Part shown: one piece after another, positions 45,916-59,545 of the stretch | Numbering within the stretch: the first letter of the stretch is position 1 | How the letters are laid out: each line of letters starts with the position of its first letter | From: Moringa oleifera | Lineage: Eukaryota; Streptophyta; Magnoliopsida; Brassicales; Moringaceae | Direction of reading: 5' to 3' | Assembly (NCBI GenBank): GCA_021397835.1 | Contig: JAJFZO010000407.1 | Coordinates: forward strand, 3,782,001-3,846,000 | DNA: 64,000 nucleotides | Notes under the pieces: model-generated | Told to the model about the DNA's origin: nothing | What the model saw: the letters and a program-made list of their open reading frames with translations, nothing else | The model's database searches: none | Made by a program: the position numbers and the translations under genes

Positions 45916-46884
45916 ATGAAAAAATCCACGAGATCAGACCAAAGGCGATTTATTCTCTACTCTTTCTTCTTCATCTTGTTTCTCTGCGTCATAGCTTCCA
46001 TCAACGAAGCTCGATTCGATACCTTGTTGAAGTTCAGTAGATGCGCTCTCGATCATTCTCTCTCTCAGTCTTATAATTCTTCGTCGCCTGTTTTATCTGC
46101 TACAAGCTCGGTTTCTGACGGACATGAGGAAGATATTACGGTGCTCATCGGAATCTTGACGTTGCCGGATCAGTATCACCGCAGGCATTTTTTACGGATG
46201 ATTTACGGCACGCAATCTCCGGTGGGTGCGAAAGTTGACGTGAAGTTCGTCTTCTGCAATTTAACTAAAGAAGATCAAAAGGTTCTTGTTGCCCTTGAAA
46301 TCATGCGTTACGATGATATTATAATCCTAAACTGCCAAGAGAACATGAACAAAGGTAAGACCTACACGTACTTCTCCAGCTTACCGGAAATACTCACGAC
46401 GCCGGAGGGACCTAATCCGCCGTACCACTACGTGGTGAAAGCAGATGACGACACCTACTTCCGGTTAGACAATCTGGTGGAGTCACTGAGGCCATTGCCG
46501 AGAGAAGATCTGTATTATGGGTACGTGATTCCGTGCCCTAGCATGGACCCTTTCGTGCACTACATGTCCGGCATGGGGTACTTGATTTCGTGGGACTTAG
46601 TGGAGTGGATTAAGGATTCCGATGTCCCGAGGAATCACCTGGAAGGGCCGGAGGACAAAGTGTTCGGCGAGTGGCTCCGGGACGGTCACCGTGCCAAGAA
46701 CCGGTTCAACGCTAAGTGGTCGATGTACAATTACCCACAGCCGCCCACACGGTGTACGCACGAGCTGTGGCCGGACACGATCGCCGTGCATTTGTTGAAG
46801 AACCAAGAGAAGTGGATCCACACCTTGAAGTACTTCAATGTTACTAGTAATCTCAAGCCCTCTAAACTATACCATATACCTTAA
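45916..46884 (+). CDS. GT31 galactosyltransferase-family protein
   Basis: Single exon, 322 residues. Residues 12-28 form one membrane span after a short basic N terminus (type II Golgi topology). The Galactosyltransferase domain (PF01762 type) starts near residue 72 with DITVLIGILTLPDQYHRRHFLR. Key marks are the metal-binding DDD in VVKADDDTYFRLDNL (Asp177-179), YMSGMGYLIS and the acidic pair in GPEDKVFGEWL (Glu246-Asp247). Possible N-glycosylation at NSS, NLT and NVT. It lacks the extra N-terminal lectin domain of the arabinogalactan enzymes. It probably transfers a hexose to a glycan or glycoprotein in the Golgi; donor and acceptor cannot be read from sequence. Its position next to VDAC4 matches a galactosyltransferase-family gene (At5g57500, from memory). 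Confidence 0.92.
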   Translation: MKKSTRSDQRRFILYSFFFILFLCVIASINEARFDTLLKFSRCALDHSLSQSYNSSSPVLSATSSVSDGHEEDITVLIGILTLPDQYHRRHFLRMIYGTQSPVGAKVDVKFVFCNLTKEDQKVLVALEIMRYDDIIILNCQENMNKGKTYTYFSSLPEILTTPEGPNPPYHYVVKADDDTYFRLDNLVESLRPLPREDLYYGYVIPCPSMDPFVHYMSGMGYLISWDLVEWIKDSDVPRNHLEGPEDKVFGEWLRDGHRAKNRFNAKWSMYNYPQPPTRCTHELWPDTIAVHLLKNQEKWIHTLKYFNVTSNLKPSKLYHIP

Positions 46885-48459
46885 TTAATACCTTACAATT
46901 TTTTTTTCTATTCTTTTTTTCCAATATTTTTTTCTTTTTAATTTCTAGTTGATTGAGACCAAAATGGATTCGCCTACAGAAAGATGGTAATTATCAAATT
47001 GCAATATATGCAATTTATTTTATGTATCATCTACCAATCACATTAATCAATTTGTTTTGACGGCAACACATGATTTGTGTAATAATTATAGTGTCCTTTA
47101 CTTAATATGATTTCTATTGTTTTTATTTGAAAAGTAATTTATTTTTTATATTATGGAAAAGAAATAAATAATTTATTTTATCTAATTAATATATGTCAAG
47201 ATTTTAAAAAATTAATGAAAATATATTTAAAATATAACATATGATTAATTTGTAGTTTGGGCATATTTACCTTTTTCATAAATATTTCGATTTTCCACTA
47301 ATAAGAATTTTATTGATTCTTTCAAAATTTAAAATATATTTTATTTAATTATTACATATTAGTACATTTTTGAAAAATAAAAAAAGAAGAAGCAGATTAG
47401 CAGAAAAATTTAGTTCCTCTTGTTATGCAAACCTATTGGCCTATTGGACCATTTTCAACAGGCGGGAAAACATCATTTTGGTTTTTTTTAATTAAAATAT
47501 TTTTGTCTTCAATGAAGAGGCACATTTTTTTTTAATGCTTACCAATTTTTTTTTTAAATTTTTACATTAATAATTTTTGTTTATTTTTACTTCAATAATA
47601 TTTTTTTAAAAATAACTTAATATACATATTATATTATTATTTTAGTTGAATTAATTATTTTATTATTTTAAATAAATTAATTAATATTATAGATATTATT
47701 TATTGATAGTTATTGTTTAATATGATTAAAATAATATTTATTAATACTAATTTAGTATAAATGTGTTAGAGATGAAAAGTATTTGATATTGAGATATTTT
47801 AGAAAGATTTTTTTAAAATTAAAATAATGTTAAATTTAATATGTAGGTGGGAGATGAGCTCAATGTAGCTCAGCAAGCCAATATTAGTTTCAGTGTAATC
47901 TCAAAAAACACAAGTTAAAATAGGATCATTAACAAATATAATTATTAATTAATTAATTATTGCTGGGCCAAATTTGACAAACAAGATTAAACCTAAAAGG
48001 GTCAAAATCAAAGGTCAACCACCAAACCCTAGAGGTCCCACGAGAGGGGACGGAGACCAACGGATGGTCAGATGCAAAGCACTACGCTAAAATAAAATGC
48101 CAGCCACCGATTGCAGGATATTAATGTCATTACACAAATTCAAAACAAATTCTCTATTCTCACCTGACGGTGACTCAATCCTTCTCATGGTCCAATTAAG
48201 TCGGCTTATTCTTAATCACGTCCAGAAAACAGCGCTCTTTCAAGTACAGATCCACGCGTGATCAAACTACTCTCACTCTCGGGTGACACAATCATTGCCT
48301 TACTGGCCATGGAGTCGCCTCTTCAGTCTTGACATTGGCCTTTCGTGTTTTTCTTTTTCTTTCTGAGCATTACAGTTGGATTTAATATATAAGGAAATAT
48401 TAGGAAGTAAATACATAGAGCTCATAGCTGTCGCCTGAGGCGGTCACCTAAAGCCGCTG
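46885..48459. other. Spacer and VDAC4 promoter
   Basis: AT-rich DNA to about 47830, then more balanced promoter-like sequence with a site II motif TGGGCC (47964-47969) and a telo-box AAACCCTA (48024-48031). Confidence 0.45.
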
Positions 48460-50883
48460 CGGGGTTTTGTTGGTGATAATCGGCGCCTCCCTCTCCACCG
48501 CTCCTTACGCTCTCCTTCTTCGTAAGAATCTCTCCCTCTTCCCTTGCTGTCTGCGCGTTATACGTATGTATTCTGTTTTGATACGATAGCTACCAAGGAA
48601 TTTGAGCTGTCCATTTACTCCGGCTTTATTGCGGTGACTTTGCTTGTTAGTACATTTCGTGCTCATTTCCGTGATTTAGTAAGTCCAGAAGGGAATTAGC
48701 AGGAGGATAATGGTTTCTGATTGTGTTGGTCTTGTCGATCTGTCTTTGCGTGACTGCTTATGGATATTATTTGGTTTAATGTTTTCTTTTTGGCTAATTA
48801 ATTCTGTCTGTCATTTTGGAGAGTTGAAGAGTTTTCAGTTTATTTCTGTGGAATATGATTGAAATGGTGAAGATGGACCTGTTTGTGGTGCTCTGTTAGC
48901 AGTGACAAAGATGTAACTTCTACATGAGAGATTGAGCAAGTGTTTTAAGGTGCAAAAACTAGAAAGTTGAGCTCAAAATGTTTTGGTTTGGGGTAAATTG
49001 AGGATGTTTGGTTGGCATTTTGGAGGTGCTTACATTGCTTCATTTTGAAACCTGCTGACTTCATGCCCGGTCTTCATTTCATTACCCATTTTACAAAAGC
49101 ATCATAATTAGATTAATATTTCTCAGAGTTTGTGAATCCATCAGAGAGGGGAAGAGATTTTTATTTTGGGAATCTCATGTCCAAGGTTTCTTGAAAGTGA
49201 ATATCCTTCATTTGTCTTCTAATTGCCTTTTTTTTTAATTAAAAAAAATTACCTACTTGCAATGCTCTCTCAGTGTAATGGATACGACTGACTTCATTCT
49301 ATTATGTGAAATCTTATATTAATATATATATTCATTGCTGGAACTCTTGTGTTACTAAAATAATTCTTGCACTTGGATGCACCTGAAGGGCCTTCATTGC
49401 ACCAAATGAAATCATCAAAAAACATCGTTCTATCGTTTTTTTTTTTTTCCTTGGACACCATCTTAGTTTTGACAAATGAAATATTGTCTATTCCAACTTT
49501 CCCTTCTTGCCTTACATCCCTGCAGTTTGATTACCTTGTCTTGAGACATGTTTCCTAGTCGCTGAATACTTACTGTCTCACTGTGCAAGGGGCTTCATAG
49601 TTGTTCTATATAGTTTTCCTTCCAACTTGACTTTTGTCTATGGTTGCAGAAGGAATTGTTTGCATTTCTCTGTTTCATTCTATTGCTTGAATTCTATGCT
49701 TGGTCTTCTTCTCGATATCTTTCTTGGAAATCATAGATGTCATATATCAACAGTAATCACGTATGGTTATGGAATCTTTTTAACCATTAATTGCAATCTC
49801 CACATGCACCTCTTATACTTCCTAAAATTAATTCATGTGATTTCAGAACATTTGTTTGGGCATAGGTTGGGTGGTGGTGGTAGGGGTTGGATCATAGACT
49901 TGGGTGACTAACTCTCATGCAGGTAAAAAAATATATGAGTTCATGTAACATAGGAAGAATGAAGTTTTCATTCTCTTTTCATACATAATTGAAAATTTTA
50001 CTTCTTTTTGCATGTTACCATCATAGATTCACAATACCAAAGCCTTCTTGACTAATATAATGTTACATTTTCGTGACTTTCAACAAAATTTAGAACTTAT
50101 GATAGATCTCTCAGAAGTGTATCATAAATTATGTCAGTGAGCTTGCGAAAACCTTTTACATGTTTGATACTAATAGATTATGCACTATGAATAATATTTT
50201 ATGTGATAAAATGGAGTTAGGTGTTATTTTGGTTATGGATCTCCATCAATTCTTTGCTCCATAGATATGCTTTTTGTGTTCAGCTGGTTCACAGATTGTT
50301 GTTTAGCTTTCTGATGGCATGATTTATATGACGAATGTGTTGAGTCTTTGAAGAACTAGCACATGATGTACACATTTTTAATTATATTGGGTTACATATG
50401 TGATCAGAACATTGAATCCATGGCTTTCTTTGGTAAACTTTTCTGTTTTCATTGAGTTAAACTCCATTTAATTGTTTGAGGGATGGCATGGTAGTTTCAA
50501 ATAATGTAGATTTTGCTGTTGCGTTCACTGGAAGAAGAGAAGAGGGGGGGGGGGGGGTGGGGAAGAAACTTGTTTTGCATGTGTAAGAGCAGTGGAATCA
50601 GCCCATGAATGGTTCAGCAGTCATGCTTTGATATGGTTCCTAAATTCTTTGAGTATCATATTGTTAGCTTCCTGCTGTTTTTGCACTAATGATTAGCTTG
50701 ATAAGTGGGTATTGTTTGAAAACTTCTTCTTATCAAAAACTTTTTGTCTAGGCTTTTATATTCATCATGGTTTGGATTTTTTTTTTCTCCCCAAAAACCC
50801 TTATTTCTAGGCCTTTATGCTTTTATGACTAATGCACGTTTGGGATGACAGGCGTAGTTGAGTAGCCTTTGTGTTAGTTACAG
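48460..50883 (+). other. VDAC4 5' leader exon end and leader intron
   Basis: GC-richer, CT-rich leader sequence ends at a GTAAGA donor at 48522. T-rich intronic sequence then runs to a TTAGTTACAG acceptor ending at 50883, directly before the VDAC ATG. The implied leader intron is 2,362 bp. It contains a G14 run at 50544-50557. The start of the leader exon is a guess. Confidence 0.55.
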
Positions 50884-53800
50884 ATGGGCAGCAGTCCAGC
50901 ACCATTTTCAGATATCGGCAAGAGAGCCAAAGGTAGCCCCTGTGGATATTAGCAATTCTGTATGTTTCAAGCGTTGAAATAGATTTCTTCCTCTTGCTTT
51001 TGTGGTTCTCATTACTTAAGATCTCCTTTGTTATTCAATTGAAGTAGTAAGGTTAGAAAACGTGGAATACTCCCTATTTTTTAAGTATTTGTCAGCAGTC
51101 AAGAGAACCACTGAAATCATTTCTCGAAACTAATTAGTTGTCGTGATTCTACCTCTATCCCCAAAATTGTTTTGTGCGTAACCTTTTTTTATTTATTTGG
51201 ATATCTCAAAACATCTGCTCACTTTGAATAATATCTCTGGATACTCTTGGAGATTCTTGGCCTATTGAACAGAGCAGTAAGGTTTTTCTTCTTTTTCCTT
51301 TACTTTTCATGTTATCGTAATGAATGAATTTTTCTTTCTAGTAATCTAATGGGACTCCAATATGCGATAGCTTGATGCCCTGATTATTTGCAGAGGAGGC
51401 TGACTTCTGATGGAACGAATTATTTCTAACTGCTTAAAGTTTTGATAGACTGTTTGTTTTCTAGATTGTCAAAGGCAGTCAGTTAATGACCTTCATTCCT
51501 TTGCTGTTCAATGAGTATTTACTTGCATGCATTTGCTTTCTGCCATGTCTACTAGTTGTTCATCAATTGTCAAACTGTTTGCAGACCTCTTGACCAAAGA
51601 TTACAACTTTGACCAGAAGTTTACCCTTTGGATGCTGAGTCCCTCTGGATTGGTATTTTCTCATGTTCACTCTCTGTTTCTCAAATAGGTTGTTTCTCTT
51701 TAGAACTTTCAATTGCCTGTTAGTACCGTTTGGTGGAGCTTTATGGTAAAAAGCTCTTTAACAGTGTGGCTTCTACTAGGGTGAGAACTTCACAGGGTGT
51801 ATTTTATGTTCCATGAGCGTTTGATAGTTTTAGAAGCCTCAACTTGACTTGTTAGACTATGATCTTTCACTGATAGAATGAGATACTTTAGAAGCATCAT
51901 TTTTACAAATTTTTTTGTCTGTCTAAAATTATTGTGACCATAAACAAGTAAGATTCTTGAAAAAAAAAAAAGAGTAAGAATCTTAAGCATTCTATTTTGA
52001 CCTAGGTTTGAAGTTTATTGCTTTAGATTTGATATGGGCAGTTGATCTGCCAATTTTCAGAACATGTAGAATGTCAACTTCAAGGAAGTATGCATTTGAT
52101 ATATATGCTTTTGACTTAAGTCTTAAGTTGAAGTGGACGTCATGTATTTGAAAATATTATGTTGAGTTTGATATAATGCTGCTTCTTTTGGGGGATGGGA
52201 GGGTGAAGCAGGTTTGGATTTTAGTTATCAGTTCATGCAACAAAGTCGTGTGAAGTTGGAATGTTGAAATCATTGTATGACTTGTTCAGTGGTATCGTAA
52301 TTATCTCAAGAAGTACATAATTAGTTGATAAAATTTATATCATGAGATCTTTGGGTGAAGATACTTAAAAAGCAGGGTATGCCCAAAATGTTAGGTTTTC
52401 TTCTAATGTCTCTATTTCTTGACTTACGAATGACAAACAAAAATGAACGTATAATAAAGAAGCTTAAAATATGCCAAATAATTAAGTTTCAAAGAGCTGA
52501 TTTGAGTTTTGTTTCTTGACTTCATGTCATCTTGATTTATAGGATTGATCTTTATCATTTGCTAATATTCAATAGTTAATATTTTTGAAAAAAATTAATT
52601 ATTGGCTCCAGAATAGAAAATTCATTTCGTTTTTTGAGTGAATCATAGTTTCCAAGATATATTTGTCAAAGGTTTAGATCATCTTCCTCGTGCATAGTCT
52701 TGGCAGACAACTCAATATTTTGATATCTTAAAGAAGACTTTGTGCTGTCATTTGCTTATATTGTTATCCTTTTGGTTGACTACTGAAACATAGTCAAAAG
52801 GAAGTCTGGAATCAAATTAGCATCACTGAATCAGCTAGCCTTTGTGCGAAATAGTCTTATTGTCGGTGCTGTGGTTCATATATGAATTTTCTTTGTAAAT
52901 TCTTATTCCAGTTGACATTTATTTATCTGGATCTTTGTTGCTTCCTTTATGCAAAAGTTGCATTCTTGTTTCTATTCTTCAGTTGCATGTGCAATTTCTA
53001 TAAGAAGTAGTTATTAGTAGAATAGATGTGTGATTGAAAGTGGAGCAAGCAATTGAGGAAGTAAGTAGTTGCAGTGAACATGGATGAAATTTAGTGATGT
53101 TGTTGAGATATAAATTATTTGCTTTGCTAGTTGACATCAAAATTTTCCTATCCTTCGCCAACTTGCCACCCCCTCTCTGCTTTAACTAATCTTTCAAGCA
53201 AAATCTCATGCACCCTCATTCCCAAACACTGCACAACCTGCCTCATGTGTAATATTGTACCTCCACAACTGTCTTAATGTAAAAGAGAGTTGCAAGAGAT
53301 GCTTTTGGTATATATCTTAATTCATGTATTGTTTCAAGGCTGTTACGCCTAATATGAATTTCATTATCAAGCCATCTTCAGGTTATTAAGTTTTTCTTCA
53401 TGGCAGCTTTTGTTCTTTCCTAGAGAACTATTTGGATTTCTGCTGCCAGTTTGTGATGCTTCTAATATGGCAATTTATTATGCAGGGTCTTACAGCCACA
53501 GGCTCAAAGAAGGACCAATTATTTTTGGGTGACATAAGCACCTTGTATAGGAGTGGAAATACTGTTGTGGATGTGAAAGTTGATACCTATTCTAACGTAA
53601 GAGGAGGTTTTTTTTTTTCCAAAAGTGTCCAAATTAGATTCAATCCGTACTAATATGTTTCTTGTAATGACCTGTTTTTAATGTGGTAATATCTCAAATC
53701 TTTTATGTAATCACAAGCCTTGACATTTTGTTAATTTGTAAAATTCTGCAGGTGTCTACAAAAGTGATTGTTAATGATATCTTGCCATGTACGAAAGCTG

Positions 53801-55794
53801 CATTTAGCTTCAAAATTCCTGATCACAAGTCTGGGAAGGTTGGTGCCTTTACAATGATCAAGCTGCATAAAAATTTAAGGAATGTGGTATCTTCGGCAAT
53901 GCATTTCCTATTGAAACAGTGCCATCTTTTTCCTGGAATTTTATCTGTCAGTTATTAATGTTCTTAAGGTTCTATGGAGACGTAACAAAGTTGTTGAACA
54001 GGCATCGGATCCAATAATGAATGTGGTTATTGTGTTGATGGTGGTAGATTTAACATAGAAACTAGAAAGAGGAATCAGTCTAATTCACTAATATGGGAAA
54101 ACAAGTGAATGGATCTTCCTGTGCTATATTGGGAAAAGCTAATTGCGTGAAAGATGCCATGGTACTAATTGTGTGAAGGATGCCACTGTATGAATTGCTC
54201 TTGAAATGATATATTGACATATTAAAGTGATTTTCTTGAAAAGTGGGACAGGTTGGTAGGAAAAAGAAGGAAGGAACAAGATAAAAGAGAATAAGCAGGA
54301 AGGTTTATTTAATGGCTGCTTCATCTCTTGTCATCTGATCTATGTGTATTATTTAAGTAGTGACTGCATCCTAGAATGAGGACTACATCTGTCTGTTCTT
54401 TTTCGTTTTGTTGGAAGCAGCGGTAATAATTAATGGCGGAATGCAGCTAGTAGAGCACCAAGTCAGTAATAACTAGCAAAGAGTTCTCCTCGTGTCTTCT
54501 ATTGTAGATAACAGATCATCTCTGTTGTCATGAATTGCAGACAATGCATTAATTTGCAGTTTATCTTCAGGCTAACAGAAGTGTATTGATTTTTCTGGAT
54601 CATATTGCAGCTGGATGTGAAGTATCTTCATCCTCATGCAGCCATTGATTCTAGCATCGGCCTGAATCCAACCCCTCTTTTGGAACTTTCAGCAACAATT
54701 GGAAGCAAGGATCTTTGTGTGGGAGGTGAAGTTGGGTTTGACACAACTTCTGCATCATTAACAAAGTACAATGCTGGGATTGGCTTGAACAGGCCAGACT
54801 TCACTGCTGCCCTATTATTGTAAGTAGTTATAGATATCTGCTCGATATAGTGTTTTTCAATTTGTTGGCCAGTGTTATTCCTTACGTGTTTATGTATTCA
54901 TTTAAATGACTTTGTCCTTTTACCTGGTGTCTGAAATATTCTATGTGATGGCCACAAAAATAAATGAACTTAAACATTTAGTGATAATGAAGTGGTGCAC
55001 AAAAACAACAGATGCTGTGCAATTATTAGTCCTCAATTTGCTGATCTCATTGGTGATATGGAGTTCTACTTTTGACCTTTCCCTTATGGATGAGGTTTTA
55101 AAGAGAGGGAGGTTACGTGTATTTCTAAATTCATCTCCTTGTAGGTAGAAATCTATGTCAGAGTGCAGAACAAAAAGAATGCTGAGCATATGCTTCATTG
55201 GATCTCCTTATATTTTGTATATTGAAGTCTATCTCTTCCACTAGCGCGTTTGTGTTTTACACTTACATCCTTGGTGGTTCTTTGTCATCACCCTGCTGTC
55301 TGCTACTAGTGTCAGGATAGCTTTTTAAATGAACCTACACCTTTTTTGTCATTGAACAAATCTACGTAAGTATACTAAATTTGCTGCTAGTTGGTTTATT
55401 GTTTGGTCCATTTTTCATTTGTGCCCTTGCCACCTTCCTGTTGGTCTTGCCTTTGAAGTTAGTTTTTTATTTTTTCTTTTTTGGATTATGTAGGACTGAT
55501 AAAGGGCAGGCGATGAAGGCATCTTACATTCACTCTGTCAGTTCCTTCACTTCTGTTGCTGCTGAAATGACTCATAGATTTTCCACCTATGAGAACAGTT
55601 TCACCATTGGCAGCTCCCACGCTGTAGATCCCTTCACTGTGGTAAAGACGCGGTTCTCCGACAATGGGAAGGTTGCAATGCTATGCCAGCGTGAATGGAG
55701 GCCAAAGTCGCTGATAAGCGTTTCTGCAGAGTATGACTCAAAGGCCATTAATGCAAAACCTAAGTTGGGTCTTGCCGTTGCTCTTAAACCATGA
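50884..55794 (+). CDS. VDAC4: Mitochondrial outer-membrane porin, VDAC4 type
   Basis: Six coding exons at 50884-50932, 51585-51652, 53486-53596, 53752-53838, 54611-54819 and 55494-55794 join in frame to 274 residues, the usual plant VDAC length. The protein begins MGSSPAPFSDIGKRAKDLL, the amphipathic N-terminal helix of VDAC, and ends GLAVALKP, the conserved final strand. FKIPDHKSGK, SSIGLNPTPLLELSATIGS, TKYNAGIG, SFTIGSSHAVDPFTVVKTRF and QREWRPKS match VDAC4 rather than VDAC1-3; the N-terminal MGSSPAPF is characteristic. It should form a 19-strand barrel passing ATP/ADP and metabolites across the outer membrane. The donor after exon 4 (GTTGGT) is weak but GT-type. It lies head-to-tail with the GT31 and YIP4 genes. 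Confidence 0.96.
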
Positions 55795-57084
55795 GATGTG
55801 GAAACCACTTACATCTTATTCATCAACTTGATTTGATTATTTTCTATAAAGTTTCACAAAATTCCAAAGGTGGGTTGTGGCTCACCCAAAATTGCTATTT
55901 CATAAAACTGAAAGGTTTACTGATGCATTGATAATGGGAAATCAAACCCAATTTTGAAGTAGTCTTTAGTTGTAACACTAGAACATTTTCTGTTTCTGAA
56001 CTTCATGATGTCATGATTCATTTTAGGAGAGAATTGCCATGTGGATTTTGGATTGGTCTTTTGATGGTGTAATTCAGCTTCAGTTCCTGGCAGTGTTCGT
56101 TTCTTGAAGTTGGTATCACCTTATGATTCTCCTGGATTAGTTTTTGATTTCTGGATGCCTTTGAAATGGTAGACTAGTTAATTTGTTATGGTAAAAAAAT
56201 GGAGAAAATTTGGTAGATATTATATTTTTATATATATATATATATAATGAAAGTTATATAAAATTATAATATTTATTTTTAATTATTAATTTAATTTAAA
56301 TTTAAATAAATTTTAGAGATATGTTTATTGTTAATTTTTTTACAAAATAATTCAATTATATTTTTTGTTTTTTAAAATTTTAAAGTATCTTTAATTTTTA
56401 GTTTATTTTTAAAATTTTTAATTTTTTGTTCAAAAAAGTTTTGATAGGTAGTTTGAATTTTTTTTTATGTTTTTAAAAAATTTTAAATCTAAATTGGTTG
56501 TATAAAGTTTTTTATTCCATTGTTTTTATTGAACTTTTTGATATAATATAATTTAAATTAATAAATGAAATTTTGATTGCTTATTTTTAAATATATAAAA
56601 TTTAATTAATGGGATGAAATAAATTTTGAAATTTTATATAATTTTTAAATGAATTATTTGACTATCAAAAATTAGTCAAAGTTTAGTGGAAACTGAAATA
56701 TTGAAGTAGTCTCGAGTGAGACTGGCTCTGGCCCAATGACAACAGGTAAAGAGAAAAATTAACCCAACTATGAGTTCATGATCCGACTAACCCGACCCGG
56801 GCGTAGCCACCCTCTCCTTACACGTTTCGCGGGTTTCCGTTGCCCTGTCAATTCCTCAAATTAACGACGACGTCTGGGTCGCTGATCACTTCAACCATAC
56901 GGCAGCGCTTTGAGCTTGACAGCAGATATCCGATTTCCTTTCCCTCTCTCAGTTGCTGCTCCTCCCCTGATTTCTGCCTGGCTCAACCCCAGATCTGCCT
57001 TTTCACTGCTCAGATCCGCCCAATCAGCCCCTACTGTTCCGAGAAAAAGAGAGGACCCGAAAGTAAACGATCGAAAGAACGAAA
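55795..57084. other. VDAC4 3' UTR, AT-rich repeat and YIP4 promoter
   Basis: 3' UTR to about 56200, then a (TA)n tract and AT-rich repeat-like DNA (56220-56660), then GC-richer sequence with a pyrimidine-rich leader for YIP4 from about 56800. Confidence 0.5.
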
Positions 57085-59488
57085 ATGTCACATAGCGATA
57101 CAATACCTCTGCATCCATCCTCCCAATCTGACATCGACGAGATCGAGAACCTAATCAACGACAGCGTCCAATCGGGTCCCGCCACGGTGCTCCCGGCGCG
57201 GCCCCCGAGTCCACCTCGGGCCTCGATCCCCGTCTCCACCTCCCCATTCATTCAATCCAATATCCCTCCTCCTCCGATCCCCTCTCATCAGAAGGTGCCA
57301 TCTGCGCCCGTCCCTCCTCCTTTGCCACCCCCTGGTAACTCTACCAGCTCTGTCCGCCCCAATATTGCAGCAAGCGGGTTCGGTTCCCCGCCTAATACCC
57401 TGACAGAGCCCGTCTGGGACACGGTGAAGAGGGATCTGTCACGGATTGTGAGCAACTTGAAGCTGGTGGTGTTCCCTAACCCGTATAGGGACGATCCGGG
57501 GAAGGCCCTCAGAGATTGGGATCTTTGGGGTCCATTTTTCTTCATTGTCTTCTTGGGGCTCACTCTTTCGTGGTCTGCATCGGTAAAGAAGGTCAGTTCC
57601 TGAATTTCTTCTTGCTTTCCTTTATAATCTCTGGTGTTCAGTTATGTGCATTGCCAACGTTATTCATCTGTTATTAAACGGTATGATCAAATTTAATTGT
57701 GCAAATATTAGTGATCCTTGTGAAATGTGGGACTATGAATTTATCATTCCTTTTTCAAGTTGCAGAAATTTTGTATGGGAGCCTTTTTATTTATTTGCTC
57801 ATTTATTTATTTATTCTTTGACCTAAGTGTAAGTTCTATTACATCTTCTTGGGTACTGCATTAATCATGGTGTGATAGCTTAAACTGATAACACCTTTTA
57901 GGGTCTCAGGAATGGGCAAATGGACTTTATATGTTCATCTAGCTCCTACAATCAGGTTACTTCAGAGGTGAAAAGCAGTATAGGCTTTAAGTGGTTGCTT
58001 CTTGCATGCAATTACTCTGCTTATGTACCATTTATTCACTGATCTAGCTTCATTTACTTGATCTAGTGTCTTCTCCTAGTAGATTAAGTGGGAACGAGGT
58101 AAAATGTGCCATGGCTTAAGTTAGAGGGCTTGTTGAATGTGTAGAAAAGGATTTGACTGAATTTACGAGGGTCCCATAGAGAAGTGAAATTTGTTGGATT
58201 GCTTAAGATGAAATGGGATCATAGATTTGAAAAAGAAGCGGTTACCTTTACATGTCTTAGACTGTGTTAACCACTAAGAATATCATATATTACATGTTGC
58301 ATTGTCTTTTGAATCAGTACCATAAAATGCTCTTGTTTCTGTTGAATAATCGCAATAAAAATATTGTCAGAATTTTTTCCTTCTATTTTGGAATAATGTG
58401 ACAATGCACTCTAAGTTCCTTAGAACCAGATAGATTATTTTGGTGACAATTGCATAGTACAAATCATATGTGTGAAAGAATGCTTCATACCTGGTTTTAA
58501 TTAAAAAAGAGACATCTATGCTTGTCTCCTTGATTGGAAACCTGCCTACCATTTGAGGAGGTCATCCCTTACACTGAATTAGATCATGTGATTTATCATG
58601 TTGTAAAGTTGCTGCAATGATGTGGTAGTCTATTTGGGCATACTTGTTGACTGAAGTTGGTTGGCTATTCCATCCAAAATAGCTGCATATTACCTTTTAG
58701 ACATGAAAACCAATCCTAGTTTGACAGAACTGATTTTATAAACTTTTCCACTTGTGTTGCTAGATGGTGATTTAGCTAAATGCTATTCCTTTTGTTCCTT
58801 AAATCTTTGTCTAATTTTGTAAGAGTATACTCCGTAATTTTAAGTTTTTTGTGTAGGATTTACATATATACTGTTTGAGTTTCTGGTGCTGGTGTTTGGT
58901 TGTATTATAGTCATTTCATGGTGCATTGTTAACGTAGAATTATCATACTATAGTTTGGTTGGTAGTACAATATACTTGTCTGCATTCGGAGGTAAAAATC
59001 AAATCAGCAGTAACTTCTCATTGATGATTTTGGTTGAATCTTCACCATTACAGAACATAAAGGATTTGGTTGACTTTTATATGGCAGTAAAGTTATTTTA
59101 GCAAAGTTTATGTTTGCAATATAGGATGCTTGTTACATATTAAATATCTTTGAAAGTGTTTGCAGAACATACATGCCTTTGACAGAAGATTAAAAATGCA
59201 TACTTTCTTGCAGGATATAGGAAGTTGTTGATAACATATGTTCATCAGTGCCTCAGGGGACTTTTATTTCTTCCATTCCATATATATTTATCTTTATGTT
59301 TACTTTCTGCTAGTTCTTTTGGTGCCATCTACTCATTTCCCCTTTACTGTATTATATATGTCTCTCTTTTTGTCTGCTAATGTTTCTTCTAATTTTTTCC
59401 CAGTCTGAGGTGTTTGCAGTTGCATTTGCACTCCTTGCAGCTGGTGCTGTGATCTTGACGTTGAACGTGTTGCTTCTGGTAATAGCTC

Positions 59489-59545
<57 letters not shown>

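Noticed and set aside
50544..50557. G14 run in the VDAC4 leader intron as a quadruplex signal
   Set aside because: A single homopolymer run; probably polymerase slippage or an assembly artefact.
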